A DNA stretch of 64,000 nucleotides from an uncultured Prevotellaceae bacterium (GCA_902800495.1 CADCET010000008.1:1-64000), one strand, 5' to 3'. Positions 19,699 through 28,104 are shown, counted from the stretch's first letter. Program-made: numbers and translations. The notes: generated by a model from the sequence alone, not told the origin.

Positions 19699-19706
19699 CA
19701 AAATTA
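19699..19706 (-). promoter_or_regulatory. -7 promoter box of the cytidylyltransferase gene
   Basis: Minus-strand TAATTTTG, 24 bp upstream of ATG 19674. Confidence 0.55.
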
Positions 19707-19768
19707 CATATTTATTTTAAAAAAATGAAAAATAAGGAGGAAAACGACGCGCTGTCGCACAAAATACC

Positions 19769-19776
19769 TACCTTTG
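19769..19776 (+). promoter_or_regulatory. -7 promoter box of the CDP-alcohol phosphatidyltransferase gene
   Basis: TACCTTTG, 23 bp upstream of ATG 19800. It lies back-to-back with the cytidylyltransferase promoter, which would allow joint control of the two genes. Confidence 0.6.
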
Positions 19777-19799
19777 CACCTCAAATTTCGAAAAAACAC

Positions 19800-20735
19800 A
19801 TGGAAAAATCATTCAGACAGCTGCTGCAAGCGTCGTTTAAGTCGGAAGATACCGAGGAGTGGCTCGACGTGTACTTCACGCGCCCCATTGGTCTGGTGTT
19901 TGCCCTGATGTGGATAAAGATTGGCGTTACGCCTAATTTTGTCACCATTCTCTCCATGTTTCTTGGGGCTGGTGCTGGTTGGTGTTTCATACATACCGAT
20001 TTGTGGTGGAACGTGTGTGGTGTCGTACTGATGATGTTGGCAAACTTCTGCGACTCCACCGACGGGCAGATGGCTCGTCTGACGAACCATAAGACGACCA
20101 TAGGCCGTATGCTTGACGGGTTTGCCAGTGATGTGTGGTATTTCTTCTGCTATCTTGCTATTGTCATCAGACTTTGGAATGAACCCATTCCGCTGACAAC
20201 CGTCAAATGGGGCATCGGGATTGTACTGTTTTGCTCCTTTGCAGGGTTTTATTGGCATGCCCGCCAGTGTCAGTTGGCTGACTACTACCGCCAGATACAC
20301 CTTTATTTTATTAAGGGCGAGGCTGGTAGTGAGCTGAATAGCTATGAGCAGCAGCGACGTATCTACGAGTCATTGCCCGAGAAAGGCGCTTTCTGGGAAC
20401 ACATTTTTTACTATTTCTATCAGGGCTGGTGTAAAAAGCAGGAGAAGGCAACACCCCACTTCCAGCACTTCTTCCGTCAGGTGAAGTCTAAGTACCCCAA
20501 TGCCGCTGATATGCCGGACGATTTCCGTCAGGCGTTCCGCCAGCGAAGTCTGCCATTGATGAAGTACACGAATATCCTGACGCATAACACCCGTGCTACG
20601 GTACTTTACGTGGCATGCATCATTAACTTGCCATGGATTTACCCGCTTTTTGAGGTGACCATTCTGGCAGCACTCTATTACTATATGAAACACAAACACG
20701 AGTCGATGTGCCGACAGATGGTAAAAATTATATAA
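19800..20735 (+). CDS. CDP-alcohol phosphatidyltransferase-family membrane enzyme (inositol-lipid synthesis candidate)
   Basis: A 311-residue inner-membrane enzyme. The catalytic signature runs from Asp85 to Asp111: D85xxD88G89xxA92R93, then G102 and Asp106 and Asp111. The usual spacing ends G-x3-D-x3-D; here it is G-x3-D-x4-D, one residue longer. Hydrophobic helices surround the motif, and a soluble stretch of about 90 residues follows residue 165. With an inositol-phosphate synthase downstream and an IspD-like enzyme upstream, it probably attaches an inositol-phosphate headgroup to a lipid. The start is ATG 19800, since the longer frame begins upstream of the promoter. Confidence 0.85.
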   Translation: MEKSFRQLLQASFKSEDTEEWLDVYFTRPIGLVFALMWIKIGVTPNFVTILSMFLGAGAGWCFIHTDLWWNVCGVVLMMLANFCDSTDGQMARLTNHKTTIGRMLDGFASDVWYFFCYLAIVIRLWNEPIPLTTVKWGIGIVLFCSFAGFYWHARQCQLADYYRQIHLYFIKGEAGSELNSYEQQRRIYESLPEKGAFWEHIFYYFYQGWCKKQEKATPHFQHFFRQVKSKYPNAADMPDDFRQAFRQRSLPLMKYTNILTHNTRATVLYVACIINLPWIYPLFEVTILAALYYYMKHKHESMCRQMVKII

Positions 20736-20771
20736 AAAAAAAGTGGAACGCATACTGTTCCGCTTTTTTTT
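20736..20771 (+). terminator. Rho-independent terminator after the CDP-alcohol phosphatidyltransferase gene
   Basis: A-tract, then GTGGAAC, a short loop, GTTCCGC and eight T residues. The symmetry would allow it to act in both directions. A separate TACCTTTG box for the next gene follows at once (20775-20782). Confidence 0.85.
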
Positions 20772-20774
20772 GTC

Positions 20775-20782
20775 TACCTTTG
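20775..20782 (+). promoter_or_regulatory. -7 promoter box of the inositol-3-phosphate synthase gene
   Basis: TACCTTTG, 19 nt before ATG 20802, directly behind the upstream terminator. Confidence 0.6.
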
Positions 20783-20801
20783 CACCAAATTGACTATAGT
20801 A

Positions 20802-22109
20802 ATGGAAAAAACAGGGATAAAGCCGGCTGATGGCCGGTTGGGAATTCTTATTGTTGGCAACGGTGCTGTTGCCACCACCTTTATGACGGGTGTGCTGATG
20901 ACTCGCAAAGGGCTGACGAAACCTGTTGGCTCAATGACGCAGTACGACAAGATCCGTGTCGGCAAAGGCGACCAGAAGAAATACTTGAAATACGACGAGA
21001 TTGTGCCTTTGGCCAACCTCCATGATATTGTCTTCGGCTGTTGGGATGTCTATCCTCAATCAGCTTATCAGAGTGCTATGTATGCTGAGGTGCTGAAGCC
21101 CAGTGACATAGAGCCCGTGCGTGACGAACTGGAGAAGATTGTGCCGATGAAGGCCGCTTTTGACCATAACTACGCCAAGCGATTGTCTGGTGACAACGTT
21201 AAGGACTGTGCCACGCGTTGGGACATGGTGGAGCAGTTGCGCGACGACATCCGTCGTTTCCGTGAAGAAAACCAGTGCAGCCGTATCGTGGTTCTTTGGG
21301 CCGCTTCGACAGAAATCTACGTGCCTGTCGACGAGAAGGTACACTACCGTCTGGCCGACCTTGAGGCTGCTATGCGTGCCGACGACCGTGAGCATATTGC
21401 TCCGTCGATGTGCTATGCCTACGCTGCCTTGAGCGAGGGTGCTCCCTTTATTATGGGTGCCCCAAATACGACGGTCGACATCCCTGCTATGTGGGAATTG
21501 GCTGAGCAGACGAAACTGCCTATTGCCGGCAAGGACTTCAAGACGGGCCAGACGCTGGTGAAGTCGGGCTTTGCACCCATCATCAGTACCCGCTGCTTAG
21601 GTCTTGACGGATGGTTCTCGACGAACATTCTCGGCAACCGTGACGGTCTTGTACTCGACGAGCCTCAAAACTTCCACACGAAGGAGGTGTCGAAGCTGTC
21701 GACGCTTGAGACTATCCTCAAGCCTGAGAATCAGCCCGACCTCTATACTGACTACTATCACAAGGTGCGCATCAACTACTATCCGCCACGCAACGACAAT
21801 AAAGAGTCGTGGGATAATATTGACATCTTCGGCTGGATGGGCTATCCGATGCAGGTGAAGATCAATTTCCTCTGTCGCGACAGCATCTTGGCAGCCCCCG
21901 TCTGCCTCGATCTCTGTCTGCTGAGCGACCTCGCTGCGCGTGCCGGACGCTATGGCATCCAGCGCTTCCTCAGCTTCTTCCTGAAGTCTCCCATGCATGA
22001 CTACACTGTTGGTGAGGAGGCTGTGAATAACCTCTATCAGCAGTACGCGATGCTGAAGAACGCCATCCGTGAGATGGGCGGCTACGAGGCTGATGAAGAG
22101 CTGGATTAA
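20802..22109 (+). CDS. Inositol-3-phosphate synthase
   Basis: A 435-residue NAD-dependent enzyme that converts glucose-6-phosphate to myo-inositol phosphate. The N-terminal Rossmann stretch ILIVGNGAVATTF, a central GKDFKTGQTLVKS and the metal/NAD region NILGNRDGLVLDEPQNF are typical of the family. Length is in the range of the Bacteroidetes enzymes. It supplies the headgroup for phosphatidylinositol or inositol sphingolipids, made with the neighbouring CDP-alcohol phosphatidyltransferase. The TTG-initiated extension to 20790 is less likely than the ATG at 20802. The next gene begins inside its 3' end. Confidence 0.93.
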   Translation: MEKTGIKPADGRLGILIVGNGAVATTFMTGVLMTRKGLTKPVGSMTQYDKIRVGKGDQKKYLKYDEIVPLANLHDIVFGCWDVYPQSAYQSAMYAEVLKPSDIEPVRDELEKIVPMKAAFDHNYAKRLSGDNVKDCATRWDMVEQLRDDIRRFREENQCSRIVVLWAASTEIYVPVDEKVHYRLADLEAAMRADDREHIAPSMCYAYAALSEGAPFIMGAPNTTVDIPAMWELAEQTKLPIAGKDFKTGQTLVKSGFAPIISTRCLGLDGWFSTNILGNRDGLVLDEPQNFHTKEVSKLSTLETILKPENQPDLYTDYYHKVRINYYPPRNDNKESWDNIDIFGWMGYPMQVKINFLCRDSILAAPVCLDLCLLSDLAARAGRYGIQRFLSFFLKSPMHDYTVGEEAVNNLYQQYAMLKNAIREMGGYEADEELD

Positions 22110-24399
22110 TGTCGCAATTGCCCTTATCATGCTCCTACTGTGTCTGCCTGTCCAGGCACAGCTGAATCCTGATGTTGATACCGACACCACCAAGTGGTTC
22201 AACCGCACGCAGCGCATCGGCAATGTCGACGTCAAGGCCAAGCGCAGCCGTTACAGCCGTAAGAGCAACCCTGCCGTCGAACTGATGCGCAAGGTCATTG
22301 CCGCCAAGCGCCTCACCGACCTGTCGCGCCGTGACTATTACCAGTACAACAAGTATCAGAAACTGACGTTGGCCGTTAATGAGATAACGGCTCAGCGCAT
22401 CATGGATCCGAAGTACAGGGACAAGAAGTGGCTCGTCGACCAGGTGGAGTTCTGCCCTTACAACGAGAAACTCATCCTGCCCGTCTCTGTTGAGGAGACT
22501 GTGCTGAAGAAGCTCTATCGCCGTGAACCGCACGATGAGAAGACCATCATTATGGGCATCAACTCTTCGGGAGTCAACGACCTCATACAGACAGGCGACA
22601 TCCTGAACACCGTGCTGAAAGACATCTTTACCGATGTCAACATCTACGACGACCAGATACGCTTGTTACAGTATCCGTTCACCTCGCCCATCGGCAAGGA
22701 TGCCATCAGCTTCTACCGCTATTATATTGAGGACACCCTCTATGTCGATCACGACCGCTGCTTCCACCTCTCGTTCCTGCCCAACAACCAGCAGGACTTC
22801 GGTTTCCGTGGCGACCTCTATGTCCTCGCCGACTCGTCCTATCAGGTGAGGCGCTGTACGATGACCATACCGCCGAACAGCGATGTCAACTTCGTCAGCA
22901 ACATGAAGCTGACGCAGGAATTTGGCAAGGTCGATGACGGCTCCTGGGTACTCACTGCCGACGATATGTTCACCGAACTGCGATGGGCCAGCTATATGGA
23001 GTCGTTTGCCGTCATCCGCAACACCCGACTGACAGATTTCGCCTTCGACCGTCTACCCGATCACCTTTTCAAGGGCAAGAAGAAAGAGGTACGCGAGGCC
23101 AACGCCATGATGCGTAACGATGACTTCTGGCAGCAGTACCGCCAGGTGGAGCTGACTAAGAGTGAGAACTCGATGGACGCTTTCGTACGTGGCATCCAGC
23201 AGATCAAAGGTTTCAAGTATATCATCTTCGGATTGAAGGCCCTGATAGAGAACTTCGTCGAGACCCGTACCAAGCATCCCAGCAAGATTGATATCGGCCC
23301 TGTCAATACGATGCTCTCCACCAACTACATCGACGGTCTTCGCACCCGTCTCTCAGCACAGTCAACGGCCAACCTCGACTCCAATTTCTTCTTCAGCGGC
23401 TATGTCGCCCGTGGCTGGGGCTCGGGCAACAACTACTACCGCGGCGACGTCATCTGGTCGCTGAATAAGAAGGACTACCTGCCGCGCGAGTTTCCCAAGC
23501 GAACGCTGACCTTCTCGTCGACCTACGATGTCATGGCACCAACAGACAAGTTTCTTGATACCGACAAGGACAACGTCTTCATAGCCTTCAAATGGACCGA
23601 TGTCGAGCGGATGATGTACTACAACCGCCAGCAACTCAGTTTCGAATACGAGACCTACAACGGTGTGAAGACCTCGTTCAGCGCGAAGACCGAGCATAAC
23701 GCGCCGGCAGGCGACATCGATTTCCAATCCTTCCGGACAACAGAACTGCACGCTGAACTGCGCTATGCCCCCGGAGAGACCTATATCAATACCAAACAGC
23801 GGCGTACCACCGTCAACCTCGATGCCCCCGTCTTCACCCTCGGCCACACCGTCGGTCTGAAAGACGTGTTAGGAGGCGACTACCATTTCCATGTGTCCGA
23901 TGCCATCGTCTACAAACGTTTCTGGCTCGGTGCCGGCTGGGGAAAGGTCGACTGCCGCCTGCGAGGAGCCGTGCAGTGGAACACCGTCCCCTATATGTTG
24001 CTGCTTATGCCCGAGGCCAACCTGTCGTATGTCCTCTCCGAGAACACTTTCTCGCTCATCAACAACATGGAATTCCTGACCGACCGCTACGCTTCGCTCA
24101 TGGTGAACTGGGATATGAACGGCAAGATTTTCAACCGCTTGCCCCTCATCCGGCGCTTGAAGTGGCGAGAGTGGCTGGCCGTACGATGCCTGTGGGGCAC
24201 CTTGTCGGAGAAGAATCAGCAACCGCTGCCCGTAGGCAGCTATATGCTCGACGGCGAAAAGCCCTACTGGGAACTGTCCGTCGGCATCCATAACATCTTC
24301 AAACTCTTGCAGATAGAATATGCGCGACGACTGAACTACAACCATCTGCCGACGGCGCATAAGCACGGCATACGCTTCACCTTCCGTATGTCTTTCTAA
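22093..24399 (+). CDS. DUF5686-family outer-membrane protein
   Basis: A 768-residue exported protein with signal peptide MKSWINVAIALIMLLLCLPVQAQ. The N-terminal half (to about 330) is soluble and the C-terminal half has alternating-hydrophobicity strands, ending FRMSF with a terminal Phe, as outer-membrane barrels do. It matches what I know of the DUF5686 family, which usually also carries an N-terminal carboxypeptidase-like domain; that domain is missing here. Function is unknown. The start is chosen at ATG 22093 because it gives the signal peptide; it overlaps the inositol-phosphate synthase gene by 17 bp, so the two are co-translated and may act together in envelope lipid biology. Confidence 0.78.
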   Translation: MKSWINVAIALIMLLLCLPVQAQLNPDVDTDTTKWFNRTQRIGNVDVKAKRSRYSRKSNPAVELMRKVIAAKRLTDLSRRDYYQYNKYQKLTLAVNEITAQRIMDPKYRDKKWLVDQVEFCPYNEKLILPVSVEETVLKKLYRREPHDEKTIIMGINSSGVNDLIQTGDILNTVLKDIFTDVNIYDDQIRLLQYPFTSPIGKDAISFYRYYIEDTLYVDHDRCFHLSFLPNNQQDFGFRGDLYVLADSSYQVRRCTMTIPPNSDVNFVSNMKLTQEFGKVDDGSWVLTADDMFTELRWASYMESFAVIRNTRLTDFAFDRLPDHLFKGKKKEVREANAMMRNDDFWQQYRQVELTKSENSMDAFVRGIQQIKGFKYIIFGLKALIENFVETRTKHPSKIDIGPVNTMLSTNYIDGLRTRLSAQSTANLDSNFFFSGYVARGWGSGNNYYRGDVIWSLNKKDYLPREFPKRTLTFSSTYDVMAPTDKFLDTDKDNVFIAFKWTDVERMMYYNRQQLSFEYETYNGVKTSFSAKTEHNAPAGDIDFQSFRTTELHAELRYAPGETYINTKQRRTTVNLDAPVFTLGHTVGLKDVLGGDYHFHVSDAIVYKRFWLGAGWGKVDCRLRGAVQWNTVPYMLLLMPEANLSYVLSENTFSLINNMEFLTDRYASLMVNWDMNGKIFNRLPLIRRLKWREWLAVRCLWGTLSEKNQQPLPVGSYMLDGEKPYWELSVGIHNIFKLLQIEYARRLNYNHLPTAHKHGIRFTFRMSF

Positions 24400-24483
24400 A
24401 AAAGAAAAACCGGGAGTGTCGTCGCGACAGCCCCGGTGTAAAGTACTAACTAACTTATTATCAACTATTCATTACTCATTCTG
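24398..24483 (-). ncRNA. Candidate small RNA of about 85 nt
   Basis: On the minus strand a promoter-like TACCTTTG box (24488-24495) is followed by about 45 nt of AT-rich sequence. A strong terminator comes next: stem ACCGGG/CCCGGT over TGTCG/CGACA (24409-24437), then TTTTTCTTTTTT. There is no open frame of note between them and no minus-strand gene for the terminator to serve. No -33 TTTG is visible. The T-tract overlaps the stop of the DUF5686 gene. The alternative is a plain terminator plus a chance box. Confidence 0.4.
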
Positions 24484-24538
24484 CTTGCAAAGGTAACGAG
24501 ATTGGCGCATTTTTTTTCTTCCAAGAACGAAAAAAATA

Positions 24539-24554
24539 ACGTAAACGTTTGCGT
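24539..24554. promoter_or_regulatory. Probable LacI-family operator
   Basis: ACGTAAACGTTTGCGT is a 16-bp near-palindrome (7 of 8 positions symmetric) with the central AAACGTTT typical of LacI/PurR-family sites. It covers TTTG at 24548-24551, a -33 element 20 bp ahead of the TAACTTTG box. Binding would block the promoter of the LacI-type gene. Confidence 0.65.
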
Positions 24555-24571
24555 CATTCGCCCTTTTTTCT

Positions 24572-24579
24572 TAACTTTG
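24572..24579 (+). promoter_or_regulatory. -7 promoter box of the LacI-type gene
   Basis: TAACTTTG, 20 bp after the -33 TTTG that lies in the operator and 23 bp before ATG 24603. Confidence 0.65.
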
Positions 24580-24602
24580 CGCCATCAAAACCTCAATCGA
24601 AT

Positions 24603-25631
24603 ATGGCTAAGACAAAACATAGGGTGTCGCTCAAGGATCTGGCACAGGAGTTGAACGTCAGTATCGCTACCGTCAGCCGCGCCCTTCATTCTTCTCCCGA
24701 GATAGGAAAGGAGATGCAGCAGCGTGTCAAAGAATTGGCCAAACGGCTCAACTATCGCCCAAACCCCTTTGCACAGAGTCTGCGCAAGGAGGCGCCAAAG
24801 GTCATCGGCGTTGTCGTGCCCAACCTCGTTACCCACTACTATGCCGCCGTCCTTGACGGTATCGAAGACGAAGCACGGAAGTCGGGCTATAGCGTTATCA
24901 GCGCCAATACCCACGAGGACTGCGAGGCTGAGCGTGTGGCGGTCGACAACTTCATCGACCTCCACGTCGTGGGCATCATCGCTTGTTTAGCGCAGAGCAC
25001 TACCGACTACAGCCATTTTGAGGAGATTAACGAGATGGGCATTCCCTTGGTGTTCTTTGGCCGTACCTGTCTGACCGACCATTTCAGCAGTGTCACCGCC
25101 AATGGCGACGAGGCCGCCCAGCAGGCCACGCAACACCTCATCGATACTGGCAGCCGACGTATTGCCTTCGTCGGAGGACCTAACCACCTCGATATGGTGC
25201 GCCGCCGTAAGCACGGCTATTTAGAGGCACTCCGTGACAACCGTCTGCCTGTAGAGCGCACATTGGTGGTCTGCGACAACATTGACTATGACGTTGCCTT
25301 GCGCAACACCATCGCCCTGCTGCAGCGTCCTGACCGCCCCGATGCCATCCTCGCCTTTAACGATATCATCACCTTCGCAGCTTTCAACGCCATTAAGCAG
25401 TGTGGTCTCAGCATCCCTGACGATGTTGCCCTTATCGGCTTCACCGACGACGCCCACGCCCGCTACACGACACCTGCCATGTCGACCATCGAGGATCAGT
25501 CGTTTCGCATGGGGCAGGTCGCTTGTCAGCTGTTGCTCGACAATATCGGCGGCAATATGAAGGTGCGTAAGGAAATTGTCCGTCAGAAGATTGTCATCCG
25601 CGAGACCTCCGACAAGAAAAATAGCAGGTGA
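24603..25631 (+). CDS. LacI-family transcriptional regulator
   Basis: A 342-residue regulator. The helix-turn-helix is at about residues 7-27 (VSLKDLAQELNVSIATVSRAL) with the hinge helix near NPFAQSLRK. A periplasmic-binding-protein-like sensor domain follows (IGVVVPNL at about 64, AILAFNDIITFAA near 250, DDVALIGFTDD near 280). The effector is unknown but is probably a sugar or purine-type ligand. A palindromic operator overlaps its own promoter, pointing to autoregulation. A terminator and a separate promoter follow, so the downstream carboxyltransferase is not simply co-transcribed. The start is ATG 24603, since the longer frame begins in the operator. Confidence 0.92.
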   Translation: MAKTKHRVSLKDLAQELNVSIATVSRALHSSPEIGKEMQQRVKELAKRLNYRPNPFAQSLRKEAPKVIGVVVPNLVTHYYAAVLDGIEDEARKSGYSVISANTHEDCEAERVAVDNFIDLHVVGIIACLAQSTTDYSHFEEINEMGIPLVFFGRTCLTDHFSSVTANGDEAAQQATQHLIDTGSRRIAFVGGPNHLDMVRRRKHGYLEALRDNRLPVERTLVVCDNIDYDVALRNTIALLQRPDRPDAILAFNDIITFAAFNAIKQCGLSIPDDVALIGFTDDAHARYTTPAMSTIEDQSFRMGQVACQLLLDNIGGNMKVRKEIVRQKIVIRETSDKKNSR

Positions 25632-25658
25632 ATCGTTTGGTGATTCGCCCGCTTTTTA
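25627..25658 (+). terminator. Terminator after the LacI-type gene
   Basis: GGTGAATC and GATTCGCC pair fully (one T-G wobble) around a short loop, followed by CGCTTTTTATT. The hairpin begins at the stop codon and abuts the next promoter box. Confidence 0.7.
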
Positions 25659-25659
25659 T

Positions 25660-25667
25660 TAACTTTG
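25660..25667 (+). promoter_or_regulatory. -7 promoter box of the carboxyltransferase gene
   Basis: TAACTTTG, overlapping the T-tract side of the preceding terminator and 42 bp ahead of ATG 25710. Confidence 0.55.
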
Positions 25668-25709
25668 CAGGCACAAATCAATAATACACAATGTAACCAA
25701 TTATAATCT

Positions 25710-27494
25710 ATGGGAAAGAAAAGAATCCAGTTTAGTCTCGTCTATCGCGACATGTGGCAGTCGAGCGGTAAGTTCCAGCCCCGCAAGGACCAGTTAGAAC
25801 GTATAGCACCGGTCATCATCGATATGGGCTGTTTCAGCCGTGTGGAGACCAATGGCGGTGCCTTCGAGCAGGTGAACCTCATGGCCGGCGAGAACCCCAA
25901 CGAGGCCGTCAGAGCCTTCTGTAAGCCGTTCAACGAGGTGGGCATCAAAACCCACATGCTCGACCGCGGCCTTAACGCCCTGCGTATGTACCCCGTGCCC
26001 GACGACGTGCGCGAGCTGATGTATAAGGTGAAGCACGCACAGGGTGTTGACATCCCCCGCATCTTCTGCGGTCTGAACGACACGCGTAACATCATACCTT
26101 CTATCAAATGGGCCAAGGCTGCCGGCATGACGCCGCAGGCCACGCTCTGTATCACGACGTCGCCGGTTCACACTGTAGAGTACTACTCGCAGATTGCCGA
26201 CGAGGTGATAGCTGCCGGTGCTGAGGAGATCTGTCTGAAGGATATGGCCGGTATCGGCCAGCCTGCCATGCTCGGCCAGTTGACGAAGGCTATCAAGACG
26301 AAGCATCCCGACATCATCATCCAGTATCACGGACATTCGGGACCCGGTCTGTCGATGGCCTCTATCCTGGAAGTGTGTAACAACGGCGCCGACATCATCG
26401 ACACCGCCATCGAGCCGCTCAGCTGGGGCAAGGTGCACCCGGACATCATCTCCGTGCAGTCGATGCTGAAGAACGAGGGCTTCGAGGTGGCCGATCTGAA
26501 CATGAACGCCTATATGCAGGCACGTACCCTGACACAGGAGTTCATCGACGACTGGCTGGGCTACTTCATCAACCCCGCCAACAAGCACATGTCGAGCCTG
26601 TTGCTCGGCTGTGGACTGCCCGGTGGCATGATGGGCTCGATGATGGCCGACCTCGGCGGTATCAAGAAGATGATCGACAAGCTGCGCGCCCAGAAGGGAG
26701 AGCCTGAGCTGACGATGGACGACATGTTAGTAAAGCTCTTCAACGAGGTGGAGTACGTCTGGCCGCGTGTGGGCTATCCCCCATTGGTGACACCGTTCTC
26801 GCAGTACACGAAGAACATCGCCCTGATGAACCTCCTCACGATGGAGCAGGGCAAGGGCCGCTACGTCATGATGGACGATGCCATCTGGGGCATGATCCTC
26901 GGCAAGAGCGGAAAGATTCCCGGCACCATCGCTCCCGAGCTGGTGGAACTGGCCAAGCAGCAGAAGCGCGAGTTTACCGATGTCGATCCCCATACCCTTA
27001 TTCCCAACGCCCTCGACGGCTTCAAGAAGGAGATGGACGAGAACGGCTGGGACTACGGTCAGGACAACGAAGAGCTGTTCGAGCTGGCCATGCATCCTGA
27101 GCAGTACCGTCCGTTCAAGAGCGGTCAGGCCAAGAAGCAGCTCCTCGCTGACATCCAGAAGGCCAAGGACGCCAAGCTGGGTGGCGGACAGAAGATCTCG
27201 CAGGAAGAGATTGACGCCCTGAAGCACGCCAAGGCCGACGCCGTGAAGTCGCCATTGGCAGGACAGCTGCTGTGGAGCTTCGGTGGCGAGGGTGTCATGG
27301 CACCCTGTGTTGAGCCGTTCATCGGACAGAAATACCAGGAGGGCCAGACCTTCTGCTACCTGCAGACGAAGTGGGGCGAGATCGTCGAGATTCCTGCTGC
27401 CATGGGCGGCAAGCTCGTCGATATCAGCGTGAAGCCCGGTCAGCAAATCCGTCAGGGCGACACCATTGCGTGGATAGAGCGCTCACAAGGATAA
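25710..27494 (+). CDS. Pyruvate/oxaloacetate carboxyltransferase subunit (OadA/PycB-like) without a canonical biotin site
   Basis: A 594-residue protein with an HMGL-like TIM-barrel carboxyltransferase domain (YRDMWQSSGK at about 12, CLKDMAGIG near 174, YHGHSGPG near 209) and a conserved C-terminal PYC_OADA region. The last 80 residues have the fold pattern of a biotinyl domain. Where EAMKME would be expected, however, the sequence is YLQTKWGEIVEI, so the biotinylated lysine motif is missing. Related Bacteroidetes proteins are annotated as oxaloacetate decarboxylase alpha or pyruvate carboxylase B. This one probably uses a separate biotin carrier protein. It has its own promoter and is followed by a decamer repeat leading into the next gene. 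Confidence 0.85.
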   Translation: MGKKRIQFSLVYRDMWQSSGKFQPRKDQLERIAPVIIDMGCFSRVETNGGAFEQVNLMAGENPNEAVRAFCKPFNEVGIKTHMLDRGLNALRMYPVPDDVRELMYKVKHAQGVDIPRIFCGLNDTRNIIPSIKWAKAAGMTPQATLCITTSPVHTVEYYSQIADEVIAAGAEEICLKDMAGIGQPAMLGQLTKAIKTKHPDIIIQYHGHSGPGLSMASILEVCNNGADIIDTAIEPLSWGKVHPDIISVQSMLKNEGFEVADLNMNAYMQARTLTQEFIDDWLGYFINPANKHMSSLLLGCGLPGGMMGSMMADLGGIKKMIDKLRAQKGEPELTMDDMLVKLFNEVEYVWPRVGYPPLVTPFSQYTKNIALMNLLTMEQGKGRYVMMDDAIWGMILGKSGKIPGTIAPELVELAKQQKREFTDVDPHTLIPNALDGFKKEMDENGWDYGQDNEELFELAMHPEQYRPFKSGQAKKQLLADIQKAKDAKLGGGQKISQEEIDALKHAKADAVKSPLAGQLLWSFGGEGVMAPCVEPFIGQKYQEGQTFCYLQTKWGEIVEIPAAMGGKLVDISVKPGQQIRQGDTIAWIERSQG

Positions 27495-27504
27495 TGGGCC
27501 CCCA

Positions 27505-27606
27505 TTGGGTCTTATAGGTCTTATAAGTCTTATAGGTCTTATAGGTCCCATAGGTCTCATAGGTCCCATAAGTCCCATAGGTCCCATAGGTCCCATAGGT
27601 CTTATA
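27505..27606. repeat. Decamer repeat array, YATAGGTCYY family, copy 2
   Basis: About ten tandem 10-bp units (TATAGGTCTT, CATAGGTCCC and close variants) fill the space from just after the carboxyltransferase stop to 3 bp before the HD-domain start codon. There are no spacers, so this is not a CRISPR array. The expected product would put the next gene's ribosome-binding region within the repeat. Confidence 0.75.
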
Positions 27607-27609
27607 ATT

Positions 27610-28104
27610 ATGAACTACCAGTCGATTATCGATAAATTCTATCCTGCGGACGACGACCTCCGGCGCTTGCTCATCAAGCACTCGCGGCAGGTCGCCGACC
27701 GTTGTTTACAGATTTGCAGCCGCCACCCCGAACTGCGCATCGACCGTGAGTTCGTGGAGGAGGCGGCCATGTTGCACGACATCGGCATCCGCTGGTGCAA
27801 CGCCCCGTCGATTTATTGTTACGGCACGGAACCCTATCTACGGCACGGGCCTATTGGCGGCGAACTGCTCAGGAAAGAAGGCTGGGAGCGTCATGCCCGT
27901 GTCGCCGAGCGGCATACCGGCACAGGACTGCCTGGTTTGGAGCCTGAGGAGTTAGAGGAACAGGTGGTGTGCTATGCCGATAAATTCTTTTCGAAGTCGC
28001 ATCCCGACCGTGTGCTGACGGTAGTTGAAGCGGCTCAAAGCCTGGAACGCTTTGGGCATGAAGGCGTGGAAAAGTTCTTGAGTTGGGCAAAAATGTTTGA
28101 ATAA
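27610..28104 (+). CDS. HD-domain phosphohydrolase
   Basis: A 164-residue protein with the metal-binding HD motif AAMLHDIGIRW (His-Asp near residue 55), an upstream His in LLIKHSRQVA near 24 and later conserved HARVAERHTGTG and YADKFFSK. This is the pattern of small HD-domain hydrolases acting on nucleotides or related phosphates; the substrate is unknown. The start is ATG 27610, because the upstream 35 codons of open frame are decamer repeat. It is followed by a short TTCACTC repeat and the promoter of the LptD-like gene. Confidence 0.8.
   Translation: MNYQSIIDKFYPADDDLRRLLIKHSRQVADRCLQICSRHPELRIDREFVEEAAMLHDIGIRWCNAPSIYCYGTEPYLRHGPIGGELLRKEGWERHARVAERHTGTGLPGLEPEELEEQVVCYADKFFSKSHPDRVLTVVEAAQSLERFGHEGVEKFLSWAKMFE

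Noticed and set aside
27505..27606. Regular repeats suggesting a CRISPR array
   Set aside because: The units are contiguous 10-mers without spacers, and no cas genes are in the window.
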